Shown here: positions 1 to 12,060 of the stretch, in pieces
Numbering within the stretch: the stretch's first letter is position 1
Layout: each line of letters begins with the position of its first letter
DNA from: Protea cynaroides
Taxonomy: Eukaryota > Streptophyta > Magnoliopsida > Proteales > Proteaceae
NCBI GenBank assembly: GCA_028583415.1
Contig: CM053269.1
Coordinates: forward strand, 59,633,007-59,697,006
Reading direction: 5' to 3'
DNA length: 64,000 bases
The notes under the pieces: generated by a model
The model's database searches: none
What the model saw: the letters and a program-made list of their open reading frames with translations, nothing else
Told to the model about the DNA's origin: nothing
Made by a program: the position numbers and the translations under genes

Positions 1-82
1 TGATCTAGTATCACCCAGGACTGATCTGGACTGAGACTGAGCTCTGAATTCTTGGTCTTTCATCTACATGTAAATCTTCCAG

Positions 83-2906
83 GACCTTTGACACGTGAGA
101 GAAGTATCAGTTGGCTCAAGCGCTTAGAGATTGCAGAAGATGCTGCAAAAGGTTAATACCCATTGGAATAGTATATTTCCAAGTTTATTGGAGAAATCTT
201 AACCATTATCCAGTGAAATCAATTTGATTGCTGTGGCCTTGAATTTATTTCAGGGATTGAGTATCTTCATACAGGCTGTGTTCCAACCATCATCCATAGG
301 GATCTGAAAAGCAGCAACATCCTTCTTGACAAGCACATGAGAGCAAAGGTCTCAGACTTTGGTCTATCAAAATTTGCTGTAGATGGAGCTGCCCATGTCT
401 CAAGCATTGTTCGAGGAACTGTAGGGTATCTAGATCCTGAGTAAGGCTCTTCACTCCAGTCATCACTGTTAATTTGTGATTTTGTAAAAACTCAAGCTGG
501 AGATGACCGCTTGCAATGAAATTAAGATGTCTTTGTTTGACAGAGATTGACATTTCCAGGATCTGCTGATCCAGATTAAGTGGATTGTCTGGCTCACTTG
601 GAGGGTGGTCAGATTGATCCACAATGAATTGTCCAATCTCGTCAATGGATAGAGCAATCTGATGCCATCAGGAACTGGATAGGCTGGGACTGACCCAGTC
701 CTCCATCGTATTCCTTGAAGACCTAGCACATTGGATTTACCCACAACGAATCGTCCAATCTTGTCAATTGACAGGTTAATCTGATGCCAATCAGAACTAG
801 GATACTCTGGGATTGATCCAGCCCTCCATTGTGTTCCCTGAAGCCCTAGCAGATATCCTTTGACATCTTTACTTGCACAGGGAAAATTTCGAATACAAAC
901 TGATGAAGTCCCCCCCCCCCCCGCCCACCTCTCACTATTTATTAGCCAGCATTGGGTATACTTACAACTGTGCATACGTAAGTGATGTACAGTTGAATAT
1001 ATATATATATATATATATATAAAGTAATTGAAACTTAGTGACAGGTATCTTTTATGTCTAACCGATGCCACACTTAGTAATGTAGATCCTTTTTCTGCTT
1101 CAACTCTGGGACTACGAGACTTCAAGCCATCAACTGTTGTTACAATGATTCCCACTCTTGATGCCAGTAATCATATCACATAGGGTTCTGAGGTCCAGCC
1201 CAGCCCTGCCAGTTGAACTGGTTGACCGTCGTGCAGTCACTCGATATAGTGTAGGAAATCCAATCCCTTCTTGTAAAAAAAGAACTAAAAAAAGGGGGGA
1301 GGGGGGACTTGCTGGTTTGCCCATCCAACCTGGATGGTTGAACCATCAAACTGAGATGTTAGACTGTCAAAAACCTGTGGATCTTCATACTGTAGATGTA
1401 TACCTGGCGTACATGTAAAAGTTTCTTTTAATTGTTTCCAACCCATGAACTTTGTCAGAACACATTTAACCACTGTGTCATGGCTTTAATTGTGTCAGAA
1501 GTAGTTTTTTTAATGTATATTGAAATATTTTATTGTACCATACTTCAAAATGGAACAGTTAATACTGAATCAAGAGAGGGGGGGGGGGGGTTAATTAGTA
1601 CACCATGAATTTTCAAGTGTTAATGTATCCTCATTTCCCTCCTGAATCTACAAGTGCTACAGTTTCATCCAAGTAGGGTTTGAAATCCTATGCAACAGTG
1701 TGGTTGACTTTTGTCCCTGTCCTCTGCTTTCGCCTTCTTTTCCTTTTCTTCCGCTGGGCCTTCGCTTCCTATGCAACTAGGGATTGAATCTCTCTTATTT
1801 TTTATTTCAATTGTTTTTACTGCTCTGAAAAAGGGGATCCAAAAACTACCCCCTCATCCAGCTCCCTCCCGAAAAAAGCACACATGAAAGTTGCCAAATA
1901 CAATGGGACTTTGGCTCAACATGGTGTGTTATGGTGACTAGTTTGATGTAACTTCTGCCTTATGGAAGATGCCATCTAACATGATTGATGAGTCGGTGGG
2001 CACAAGCAGTAAGTGTGAGGTAGGCTGCAGTGTAAGGCAATTTGAACCATATATAGTCTTGTCTATGTATTTGTCTAACATTATATTCACTATCAGTTTT
2101 TCTTATCTTTATTATCTCTTTCCAACATTTCTGAATTTGTCGCTCGACATGCAGGTATTACGTCTCTCAGCGGTTGACTGACAAGAGTGATGTTTATAGT
2201 TTTGGTGTCATTCTTCTTGAGCTCATATCTGGTCAAGAAGCAATATCTAACGAGAGCTTTGGTGTTAACTGCCGTAACATCGTCCAGTGGGTCAGTTAAA
2301 TATTTTGTTTTCTGATCTAGATGGATGCCTTGCTTACCTGTTGCATGCAGCAACATGGTCCTCTTGTTAGGGATGACCTGGTATCTTGATTATCATGGTT
2401 CAGCTGCCCTGCTTATGTCAATTACTTTATTATTATTTTCTTTTTATTTACATTTCCACAAGGTTTTGATGGATAGAAGTGGGGTAGATGAACTTTACGG
2501 TTGAACGTCACAGAAAATTTTTAACCCCTGGTAAGGTAGTCCCCTGAAACTGTACTCCATTGTATTTCAGGCAAAAACACACATTGAGACCGGGGACATT
2601 CAAGGGATCATTGACCCCTCACTACGAAATGAGTTTGAGATTCAATCAATTTGGAAGATTGCTGAGAAAGCAATGATGTGTGTCCAAGCCCATGGGATTA
2701 TGAGACCATCGATATCAGAAGTGCTGAAGGAAGTTCAGGATGCAATCTTGATTGAAAGGGAATCAGAAGTGAGAAGACAAGGTAACTCTGATGATATGTC
2801 AAGGGGCTCTATACACTCATCCATCAATATTGGCTCCATTGATCTGGGAGTGGCTGACCAATACGTTTCATTCGATGATTCCGTCAGGCATCCAACAGCC
2901 CGATAA
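83..2906 (+). CDS. LRR receptor-like serine/threonine kinase, C-terminal kinase exons (5' partial)
   Basis: Four exons can be read: 83-151, 254-440, 2155-2290 and 2571-2906, all with GT-AG borders and matching phases. The protein contains the HRD catalytic loop (IIHRDLKSSNILLD), the DFG segment (KVSDFGLSKF), the activation-loop end GTVGYLDPEYY, the subdomain IX stretch DKSDVYSFGVILLELISGQE, and a C-tail ending in HPTAR with stop TAA at 2904-2906. From memory, the sequence and tail resemble Arabidopsis At2g37050, a plasma-membrane LRR kinase. The extracellular domain, transmembrane segment and N-lobe exons lie upstream of the window. The invariant Arg of subdomain XI is present (IMRPS). The third intron seen here (441-2154) is 1.7 kb and holds repeats. 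The substrate and ligand are unknown. Confidence 0.92.
612..851. repeat. Two-copy tandem duplication (~118 bp unit) inside the kinase intron
   Basis: Copy 1 (about 612-728) and copy 2 (about 733-851) share the order ACAA(T/C)GAAT(T/C)GTCCAATCT, then TCTGATGCCA, then a GGGA(C/T)TGA(C/T)CCAG block and CCTAGCA. They have diverged by scattered substitutions. The intron also carries a C-run near 909-921, an (AT)n run at about 997-1022 and a G-run near 1577-1590. No protein signal was found. Confidence 0.7.
997..1022. repeat. (AT)n microsatellite
   Basis: About 13 AT dinucleotides lie in the 1.7-kb kinase intron. Length is probably polymorphic. Confidence 0.85.
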
Positions 2907-4494
2907 GTCGCTTGTCGATGGTGTAGAATTTTTTATTATTCCCCCTCCCCCTTCTCCTCCACAGTCCTGGTTTTTGAAGTTTGGGCTTGAGCAATAGAAG
3001 CAGCCTAATGCCCTCCAGACACCTGAGATACGTAGAATAGAAAACTGCCAGAGATATATATTTGGAAGTCATTAGCTTCAGTTCTAGCTGAAAATATATT
3101 TGGTTGGATAATGAAATATATTTCATTGGAATCTGTACTGTGATTCACCCGTAGGATGAAAATTTTAAATTTGTATATGATCCATGGATTATAAACTGAA
3201 ACCTGGCACTGAACTAGTCAAACCATGGTTTAATAAGAAAAATTCAAATTAAATAAATGAAAATAATTTAATGTGTCATTATGTAACAGAAGTGTCCATT
3301 AGCACAGGTTTGGAGTTCTCAGGTCCTTACCTAAGCATTTGTTTTCTAAAGCAAAATGTTGAATTTTTCAAGGATTTGGATTTCCTGCAGTTGCATCTAG
3401 GCTGTTCAGACATGTCAAGGTGAGATTGTCTACGTATATTTTAATTATTTAGGCAATGTTTGGATGTTAAGAAAATAAAATAAAAAACTTTTAAAATTGA
3501 GAAGAGAGATAGACTGATCATTTTTTTTTTTTGGGTAAGAGATAGACTGATCATTAATTTCATTATTATTATATGTGTAAAAATTTAAAGGACATGATAT
3601 TTTTTTTTTTTGGTAAAAAGTTTTAAGGACATGATGAGGAAATGATTCCATGGCAGCATATTCCCTTCTTTTAAGTCCGAATCTCAGGTTGATAATAATT
3701 GTCTCCAACAAATTTTCAGTTGCTAAAAAAAATATGAATATGAAAGGGTATTTTGGTAACAAAGATGTGGGAATATGTCTATTTTACATAAATACACCAA
3801 GATGCTTTGACCCTTGGGTCTGATCCGATGGGCTACGTACCGAGCTCCTCATGATATAAATCACTTTCCGAGGTACAAATGGCCGGTGGATTCCTTGTAG
3901 AAGATGCAGTACCAATGCACAGTCACATAACCACACATCAAAATCCAAAACAAAAGGTGGGTCTCATTGAGCAAAAAAATAAGATCAAGGCTTCAAGGTA
4001 AAGGTGTCAGATCGGACGATTCTTATCGATTTCGGTTTCAAAATTAGAAATTCATTTCATTTAATAATTGTTACGATACTGTTACCAGAACTAGTAGTTA
4101 CGGTTTGATTTGATACTGTAATAGTATTGTAACAATAATGATGGTCTATTTCTCATTCCTTAACAATAGTGACCTCTAAAACACTTAAATCGAAGACCAT
4201 GGATGAGAGAGCATTTCTTTAATTTTTTTTTTAAAACAACCTAATTAAAAATGAAATGAGAATAAATTAGAAAAAGATATACAGGAAAGAGTTCATGTGT
4301 TTAAATCAAAGAATCATAAAGCCTTACGGCGACCTTCCGTGGCTTCTTGTAGTTGCGGATCGTGTGAATGGTAAGACACTCAGAGTCAGATTGAAGATGA
4401 CAAGAAATCGATGCTCAGATTGCATGGAATATGGATGGTCTCTGTTTTCCTTTATACACGAAGAGTTTGCTCCCTAGGTAGAAAGAAACGAAGA
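2907..4494. other. Kinase 3' UTR and intergenic DNA without a recognised gene
   Basis: This is AT-rich sequence with several poly-T runs (near 3520, 3600 and 4218). The segment after the stop at 2906 is expected to hold the kinase 3' UTR. The open frames here are short, low in complexity and carry no motif I recognise. Confidence 0.6.
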
Positions 4495-4612
4495 GAAATC
4501 TATTATGCTAATATGCGCACACAAAAAAGAAAAAACAAGACTTAAAAAATATCATTTATATTAAGGTTTTTAGACAGTTTTAGAGAAGTCTATTATGCTA
4601 ATATGCGCAACC
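4495..4612. repeat. Short direct repeat pair
   Basis: The word TCTATTATGCTAATATGCGC occurs near 4499 and again near 4588, preceded by similar GAGAA(A/G) sequence. The ~89-bp spacing suggests a small local duplication. No gene is attached. Confidence 0.6.
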
Positions 4613-4837
4613 TTTGGAAAACTCGTTGCAGAACAAAACCGTTTCATATACTATTCAATCTCAACACTAATTCTTAGAACTATCCAATTTGTCATGGGAT
4701 ATATACCGTGAGATTGTTTTTTGGCAAAAGTACATAATTACCCTTTTCTATTTGAGTTTATAATTCTATTTTTTTTCTCTTTCTTATTCTTCCTTGCTTC
4801 CATCACAACCACATCATTTCCTCCCTCATTTCGTCAA

Positions 4838-5850
4838 TAGTTGGTATTAAAACCAATCATACAGACTTATGATCAATAGAGATTAATTGTAAAGATCTAT
4901 AAATGAATGATTGAATTGAAAAGAAATAAATTTCAACTTTCAAACCTAAAACTACGTGAAAACCTCAGCAAGAGAAATCGATTACCAAAAAGAGGCGCGC
5001 TCTGATCTCAAGCTAAATAGTAAAATCAAGTAATCTTAAGAATTGTTAATCGATTACTGATTGCTACTGGAATTTGAACTTTGATCATATAAGTTTAAAT
5101 ATGGGGATATGTGCTGGAGTTGCTGTAACTCTTCTAATCGTGGGATTAATAGGTTTCAAGGTCAAACATATCTTTCCTCTGGTAAAATCGATGATTTGTT
5201 TCGTATTTTCTTTCCTACTTTCACTTCTGTCAATAACTGTGGGAAAATGCAATAATAAGACGGCAAGAGTTATCAATGTGGCAGCACTATATGTGGCTGT
5301 AGGTAATATGATCGTGCTAGCGTATTACGCAGCAATAGTTCTATTGTTGTAGTAGAGCATTAGTGGGTTATACTTTCTTGTATAGACAATGTTAAGAGAG
5401 TAGAAATAATAAGACACAAACCACATTGGAAGGGTATACGTCCTTTTTTTTTTTTTTTTTTTTTTTTTTGCACAAACAGGGAGAATCGAAAGACTATATG
5501 TCATTGTAACTGAAAGTGATAGTATAAATGGAAACTCAAATATCTGCTTTGCAAATTGGACATGTTTGAAAATCAGTTTTGTCCACAAGTCTAACAGTTT
5601 AATTAATAAAAAGTTTAACAGTTGGTATCAGAGCCAATCATACAGACCTAGGATCAATGGGGATTGATTGTAAAGATCTGTAAGTGAATGATTGAATTGA
5701 AAAAGATAAATTTCAAATTTCAAATCCAAAACTACGCGAAAACCTCAGCAAGCGAAATCGATTACGGAAAATAGACACGCTTTAATCCCAAGCGAAACAG
5801 TAAAATTAGGTAATCTTAAGAATTATTAATCGATTATTGATTCCTAAAAC
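4838..5850 (+). repeat. Pair of ~228-bp direct repeats beginning with a tRNA-Met-type primer-binding-site motif
   Basis: Copy A (about 4838-5066) and copy B (about 5621-5850) match over most of their length, for example ATGATTGAATTGAAAA, AAAACCTCAGCAAG and TAATCTTAAGAATT. Copy B begins AGTTGGTATCAGAGCC; TGGTATCAGAGC is the usual plant retrotransposon primer-binding site complementary to initiator tRNA-Met. In copy A it has decayed to TGGTATTAAAACC. The repeat is therefore probably the untranslated leader of an LTR retrotransposon present twice, about 783 bp apart. Sequence upstream of the two copies does not match, so I cannot define LTRs. Confidence 0.55.
5101..5352 (+). other. Small hydrophobic open frame (83 codons), doubtful gene
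   Basis: From the ATG at 5101 the frame runs to a TAG at 5350-5352. It is strongly hydrophobic, with three possible membrane stretches: GVAVTLLIVGLIGF, ICFVFSFLLSLLSITV, and the C-terminal VAVGNMIVLAYYAAIVLLL. It lies exactly between the two PBS-like direct repeats, so it may be part of a mobile element or chance. I do not recognise the family, and no promoter or splice signal supports it. Confidence 0.2.
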
Positions 5851-7711
5851 TATTTTCTTCAGTTCGTCAGTTCGAACATCTTTGTAGTTCGATCATCTCA
5901 GTTCAAAACCTAAATCTCAGTTCAGTTCTTTGTTTGATTCTTGAATAAGAGTTATTCTTGGATCTGATTTTCTTGAATCAGAATTATTTTTGTATTTCAG
6001 TTCCTTTCTTCCTCTGCAATTTTTCCTTTTGCTGCAACATTTTTCTTGAGTTTCCAATGACTGAATCTTATCAAATTCAACGACTCTGCTTCATGATTCC
6101 TGAGTCTTGTATTAGTTTTTGTTATTGTGATTCTGACGTTATCTGTTTTTCTTCCAACATATATCATGCAAATTTAGGAAGAAATTCCACTGCGAGGAAT
6201 ATGGTACCGAATCTGGAATTTTTGTTGCTTGTTGCGATCTTCCCGTTCAAATTTCAAACCTATGGATGATAGATGATGTTATCAATACTTCTTGGAGTCT
6301 ATGTGAAATTTTTCCTAAATTCTATCTAATGTTTGCTGATTGATGTTGAAAATCCTTATGTGATGGTGAGTCAAGCAAAGAATTTTTGCATTCAGGGAAT
6401 GACATGGTATTATAGAATTAGGCGTAATTCCTTTCTCAACTTCTTTCTGTTCTTTGTGTTCTTGAATCCTAACAATTGGTGCTTTCGTTGAGTCTGCAAC
6501 CGAATTGCAACTGTGGCCAATGGGACTTGTCTTCGGTTGCTCGATGAATCAATTCGTCAATAAAAATGATTCTATTGCAGCTACTTCATAGTGGTTGGAT
6601 TCGTTAGGTTAGCTCTTTGCTATAATGAATTCATAAATTGGCATAGAAATCGTTTTGGAGGATTGCAGCTACTACTGCCACTGCACAATAATATGTCAGA
6701 GAAAGCTGAGGGATGACAAGAGGGAGAATGGATAGTTAATAATTTTATATTTAGTTATGGTTATGGAAAAAATCAATTATTTAATTGGGGCTCATAATTT
6801 ATTTTTGGATTTTAGGATGGACAAAGTAGTATAGAAATCTTATCTTGCGGAAGTTCCGGTTGCCAAGATGATCTAATAATTGGATTTCATCCATCGCACA
6901 TACCAATGTACTGGTATGCGTGCCAACTGAACTCCAGCTATTGGATTAATCGGCATTCCTGACTGCCGCAAGAGAGGATTTGGATCTGACAAAGTACGAC
7001 AAAAGGGAATCCAAGGGCCCTTGGCTGGAAAAAGATACTGCCATGTCATATACTTTCCCCAGTTTCATCCAATGGTTGGGGTTTATTCGGTGTATTGGAT
7101 GAATTTCAACCACTGGATCACAGTTGAAATCCTTTCAACGACAAGAGAAGGTCCGAACCCCTCTTGGCTAGCGTGGCTAGTGTTTCCACAAGACTACAAG
7201 AGTCAGTCATCTATGGGATGCAAATATATGGGGTCTACTCATTAAGCAAGATCTCAGTCATTTGTGGCTTATTAATGCCCATGATCCTAGCACTTCCAAT
7301 TGTCATCACAAGTATCCTCTTGGTATATTGATTAACAGTCCGTGTCAATGTAACATGATCGGTTATACATACAATACTCTTTTTAAAGCACACTTCTTGG
7401 GCCACTATGGGTACTTCAATACACAAACGTTAAATTTGGTATTTAATTTGAGGTCTAGCACAAATCTGATGATGATAAGTCCTGTCGGTGCAGCCTATGC
7501 GCTGTCACATTTTCATGTTTTATATTAGGACTTAGAATTATTTTTGAATTAAGCCTTGCTTTTTTTTTTTTTTTTTTTGGGGTAAAAGCCTTGCTTGTTT
7601 CATTGTAATAAATTGTCTCGAAAATTTGTTTTCCATGCAAAATGTTTATTAGATTTTACAAGAAACGACTAGACATTGATTTAAAATTTATTCATAGTAG
7701 TAGCTCAAAGA
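5851..7711. other. Decayed retroelement-like intergenic DNA
   Basis: The T-rich stretch after copy B reads like an untranslated leader (repeated AGTTCG and TTCAGTTC words). Near 6470-6495 the phrase AATTGGTGCTTTCGTTGAG resembles the start of plant LTR-element internal regions. Open frames in this stretch are short and carry no gag, protease or polymerase motif. No gene is supported. Confidence 0.4.
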
Positions 7712-8025
7712 TTAGGCTCTCTTTGGTTTGTATTATATAATGTATTATGAGTTATTTGTGACAAATCAATTATGATAATAGATTATGAGTAATAAATAAT
7801 GACTGTTTGATACCACTAAACATAATACATTATATAATGAGAAATATAAACAATCACCTAATAGATTATTCTAATAATGATAAACAGCTACTCATTTATT
7901 TGTAGATAATGAATTATATTGATTTATTTTAATTATAAATAGGCATTATAAATCATATCAAACAATCATAAATTTTATAATATATTATATAATACATTAT
8001 ATAATACAAACCAAAGAGAGCCTAA
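7712..8025. mobile_element. MITE-like element with long terminal inverted repeats (~314 bp)
   Basis: The left end, TTAGGCTCTCTTTGGTTTG followed by TATTATATAATGTATTA, is repeated as its exact reverse complement at the right end. The interior is AT-rich and non-coding. The GGCTCTCTTTGG terminus is like Tourist/PIF-Harbinger MITEs. Flanking trinucleotides are TTA on the left and TAA on the right, so the expected 3-bp duplication is imperfect or the true border is offset. Confidence 0.8.
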
Positions 8026-8040
8026 GACCCCCAAAACCCA

Positions 8041-8565
8041 TTAGGAGCTAGTTTTTATATACAAATCGTGCACGTGCAAGGTCAATGCAATTGCATTTCG
8101 TTCAAGAACTAGTTTCTACGCACAAATCGTACATAAGCATGGTCGGTTCCAGCCCGTTCGATCAGGGCTGGACGATTGGACGGACTAGAGACAATCTGTT
8201 TCCGTCGTTGAGTTGCAATCGTGGCAGAGAAGATGAAGAAGATGAAATAGACTAAGGGAAATATTTAAGGGCATAACAGTCTACATAAGGAAAATGTTTA
8301 AGCGCATAATGGTCCGTTTCAAAATCAACTCTAATAGAGTTTGAGGGGAGAGGGAAAGTCCAACACATTGGTATGCACGTCCTGTGATCCCAGTCCGATC
8401 GATCAGGGTTGGACGATTGGATGGACTGAAAACGATCTGTTTTCGTCGTTGAGTTGCAATCGCGGCAGAGAAGATGAAGAAGATGAAATAGACTAAGGGA
8501 AATGGTTAAGGGCATAATGGTCAGTTTCAAAATCAACTCTAATGAAGTCTTAGGGGAGAAGAGAG
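8041..8565. repeat. Diverged tandem duplication (~245-bp period)
   Basis: Two copies, about 8138-8345 and 8383-8560, share CGATCAGGG(C/T)TGGACGATTGGA, CGTCGTTGAGTTGCAATCG, GGCAGAGAAGATGAAGAAG and CAAAATCAACTCTAAT. A shorter third match (GAGCTAGTTTTTATATACAAATCG-like) lies at 8045-8070. It is non-coding. Confidence 0.65.
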
Positions 8566-10184
8566 GTCCATGTATTTTTCATTCAAGATGATGCTTTGTT
8601 GTCATTTTAAGGTAATGCAGGGTAGGTCTCCTTCGTGCTCCATTTAGTTCAAAGTCCGAGCGAGAAACGTCTCTTCCTTCATTTCGGTTTATTCATTGAT
8701 CTAAAACGAAGCACTTGTTTTCTTATTGATTCCAGGGGCAACGGTGTTCTTGAATTCAGTCTATCCGAACAGAAGACCCACTTCTCAGATCAAGCTATCA
8801 ATAGAATCTGGGATGCGAAGTGGAAAAGACTTCAAGCCATCCGCATCGGGGGAAGTATTGGTATTAATAATGTTTTCCTGCCAACAAATTTCCCACTCTG
8901 TTGTACAGAAAATAATCACGTTATTGTATAGGTTTGTACTGATCTCCCCCCTACTGTATAGGTTTGAAACTGTTGTTCAGATAACTCCTGCTTTTTAAAT
9001 TTTTTGTGTCTCATCTTTTTTAGTACGACGGTTCAATACCCAATTTGAGAACCTGGTAACCTAGCATCCTCACCCATTGAACCATAGTACGACACTTCCC
9101 TTCGCTCGCATCCGAACTCGTTGGATCGATATCTAGTTCCATCAGCGGCAGAGATAGTTGGATAGGTACCCCCAGCAATTGCTTCAGTTGTTTACCTTGA
9201 ACCAATTGGAAAAGCACAACAGAGCAGAGAGAACTCGGGGCGGGCAGAAAGATACGCTAGGCGGGGTAGTCACTCTCTGAGTTAAGTCTTAAGTCTTTTG
9301 CTTCTTCCAGTCTTGCGAATTAAAGGTTTGGAAAGGAAGTTAAATCATTATGGATGGATCAGGATCCTTTGTAGTGACTGCCAAACTGCAATGAGGATCC
9401 CAACAACTCATAGTGCATTCGTATGAGCAGTCAGAATCCTTACTGCGAACAATAGTTGTTGGGGAAAAATAATAATGGATACAAATCTGACCATCAATTG
9501 AGAATCTAAGATAATCCTCGAGAAAAGGACATGTGGCATGCATCTAAGGTGCGATGTATGAAAAGAAAAGATGTTCGAAAAAGGAACTCGTGTTCAACTC
9601 CCCCCAGGCCGATCCAGACATGATGGGACAGATTGATGGGGGGTAGTTGGGCATTTAATGGTCTGCCATTAATGTTCATAAATACTGACATCAATCCTAA
9701 ATGTCAAGTAGACAGATTTGACTGGACAGATCAAGATTTCGTGGATCGAATCAGCAAAAAGCAAGACCAGTACTCAATAAAAGTGTAAGAACAGAGACAA
9801 GCATCAGAAGATATGGAGGACGTGGACTACAAGAGGGTCATAGAAGGCCAAGGGGGATCGTAAACTGCTGACAAGACGTCCTAGCGCCGTCCTAAGGGGT
9901 CGTAACCCCTCGAACCTACTGTACCCAAGGTGGCTTATGATCGAGATGGTAGTAGGTGTGGAGGAGCTTATTGGGAAAGCTTCCTCTTGAACTTATATAT
10001 TGCAAAATGATATCGATTGCAGAAGATCGGAGAATTTTCCTGCCATAAGGGGGAACATCCTAGTCCGGTATTAGTTCTCTTGTGTTTTTACTCTGTCTAT
10101 TGTTTTAAGATCTCATTTCATCGGAGAGAAAGGAAAGATGGTGGAAGTTCTAGTATCTCAAGGAATCCCTATTTTTAAGGAGCT
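8566..10184. other. Intergenic DNA, no gene recognised
   Basis: Base composition is more balanced than in neighbouring AT-rich DNA, but open frames are below 100 codons and show no family motif. The origin of this 1.6-kb block is unclear: an old insertion or a decayed transposon are both possible. Confidence 0.4.
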
Positions 10185-11028
10185 CTAGGGCCGTTTGATA
10201 AAACTTCTGCTTCTGGATTCTATAGATTCTGGCTCCCAGGGAGCCATTTTGGAGTAGAAGCACGTTTGATAAGTCCAGTTAGATTCCAACTCCCACAGAG
10301 TGAACCGGATTCGAATGACTCAATCCAAAATTTTGGAGTCATAAATACTTGCTCCAAGCTATTGGATCAACTTTTAAAAAGAAAAAAAGAGTCGACACTC
10401 ACTGACTATCACTTGACCACCACCACCACCACCAAACCACCACCACCACCACCACCACCACCACCACCACCACCCGCCACCCCCCTACCACCACCACCAC
10501 CACCACCACCGCCACCCGCCGCCTCCACCACCACCACAAACACCACCACCCACCACCACCACCACCACCACCACAACCACCACCATCACCACCGCCGTCG
10601 CCACCTCTACCATCACCACCAACACCACCACCGCCTCCACCACCAGCACCAACACCACCGCCCACCACCCACCACCACCACCACCACCACCACAACCACC
10701 ACCACAACCACCACCAGCCACCACCACCACCACCGTCGTCGCCACCTTTACCACCACCACCAACACCACCACCACCGCCGCCTCCACCACCACCACCAAC
10801 ACCACCACCCACCACCACTACTACTACGACTGTTTTTCTAGACTTCGATTGGAGGGATAGTGTGTTATCAAACATGTTTTTAATCCAAAGATGCTCTAAA
10901 ATCCATTTCAGATTTGCGTTATCAAACAAGTTTCTACTCCAAAATAATCCTAGAGTAGGCGGGTAGAATCCAAATTTGAACCAGAATCCAGAATCCAGAA
11001 ACAGAAGTTTTATCAAACGGGCCCCTAG
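10185..11028. mobile_element. TIR element (~844 bp) carrying a large CCA/CAC microsatellite
   Basis: The left end CTAGGGCCGTTTGATAAAAC continues into TTCTGCTTCTGGATTCT. It is matched by the reverse complement of the right end (…AACAGAAGTTTTATCAAACG then GGCCCCTAG). A second inverted block, TTTTGGAGTAGAAGC.CGTTTGATAA, recurs inverted at about 10917-10942. CTAGGG(CC)CGTTTG termini are typical of hAT-type non-autonomous elements. I found no convincing 8-bp target duplication. The interior (10417-10822) is almost entirely trinucleotide repeat. Confidence 0.7.
10417..10822. repeat. Compound (CCA)n/(CAC)n trinucleotide microsatellite, ~400 bp
   Basis: Long runs of CCACCACCA on the plus strand are interrupted by GCC, AAC, TCA and CGTCGTCGCC. 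Sub-blocks repeat at larger scale, such as CCACCTTTACC/CCACCTCTACC. Every frame is open on both strands because no stop codon can form; frames rich in Pro, His or Thr (plus) or Gly, Val or Trp (minus) here are artefacts. Confidence 0.95.
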
Positions 11029-12052
11029 TGTTTCACTAAAAACTCCATACTGCGTGTCTTTGGAAGTCTCTAACTTTAGCATCAAAGTAATCCCGAAATA
11101 TATCCCTCTCATTTTTTTGTTGTGTAAGTGTTCTAGCTACGTGACAAGACCAGAGAAACAGAACGGATTCCACCGACAACACAGTCACCAGGGAGCATCC
11201 TTACGCCAAATTGACACCCTAAGATTTCTCGACCATTCGCTCAGTTATTTCTGTGTACCCTACCAAACTCCTTTTCCTCTTTTATAGTGCCAGTTGGCGT
11301 CTGTGGATCCCAACCGTCCATCCAGGGTGCACCTCTGCGTAGGGGCCATGGCTGCTACAGTCGACCGTACCTTGTTGTGATAGGCACGTTCGTTGCAGGA
11401 TATGTCCCCTGACTTATCTGATCAGGTGTGATCCATCTACCAACATTTTCATGTACCGAGCAGCAGTATGGCTTTAGATTGATATGGGACGGCTGGTGTC
11501 CACCATCTTCAACAAACCAGACCAGGCCAGCGGCCAGTCCGGTTTGGTACTCCTGTTGTTTGGTTCCTTGGTTTAGTGTTTTGACATTTTTGCCCTTTTA
11601 ATTCAGTTTCCTACCTACCAACCAACCAACCAACCAACCCCACTACAAAAGGTCCAAAAGGAAAATTAGTTGAAAATCTTTACTCCTGTAATTCCTCAAG
11701 ACACGGGTCCAAAAGTTTCTTCCCAATTTCTTGATCTGGTACGAGTACGACTATGGATACAGATTAATCTGGTGTCTCCGAATGTGTGGCCCACTGTTTT
11801 GACGGTCAAAAATTGATGATGGAATGGAATGAGGGAGTTTCCACAACTATATCGGGAGTGATGATGAAGACGAGTTGCAGAGTAATGCCATTTTATTTGC
11901 CACGTGGCAAATACTGAAGACTAAAGCGTGAGGGAAACTTCCAAGCAGGAATCCGAGTCTCATGGAATTGGACTGTTGGAGTGGGTTTTGGATCGCACGG
12001 AAATAACAGAAACTGCGGAAGGAGACAGAGAGAGAGAAGCTACTTGGAGCAA
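11029..12052. other. Intergenic DNA and distal NF-YB promoter
   Basis: No gene was recognised. The only local structure is a short (ACCA)n-like tract near 11611-11638. The segment ends at the NF-YB TATA-like box. Confidence 0.4.
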
Positions 12053-12060
12053 TATAAAAA
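12053..12060 (+). promoter_or_regulatory. Candidate TATA box of the NF-YB gene
   Basis: TATAAAAA lies about 400 bp upstream of the NF-YB start codon. A pyrimidine-rich leader follows, and a good donor (CAG^GTATGT after 12231) suggests a 5'-UTR intron ending before the ATG at 12463. The transcription start, predicted around 12085-12095, is an inference. Confidence 0.45.

Noticed and set aside
8630..9330. Possible organellar DNA insertion, because base composition is unlike the flanks
   Set aside because: I could not name any chloroplast or mitochondrial gene in it. A search against organelle genomes would be needed before making this claim.
10266..11112. Long Pro/His/Thr- and Gly/Val/Trp-rich open frames on both strands
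   Set aside because: They are produced by the CCA/CAC microsatellite, which cannot form stop codons in most frames, and they lie inside a TIR element.
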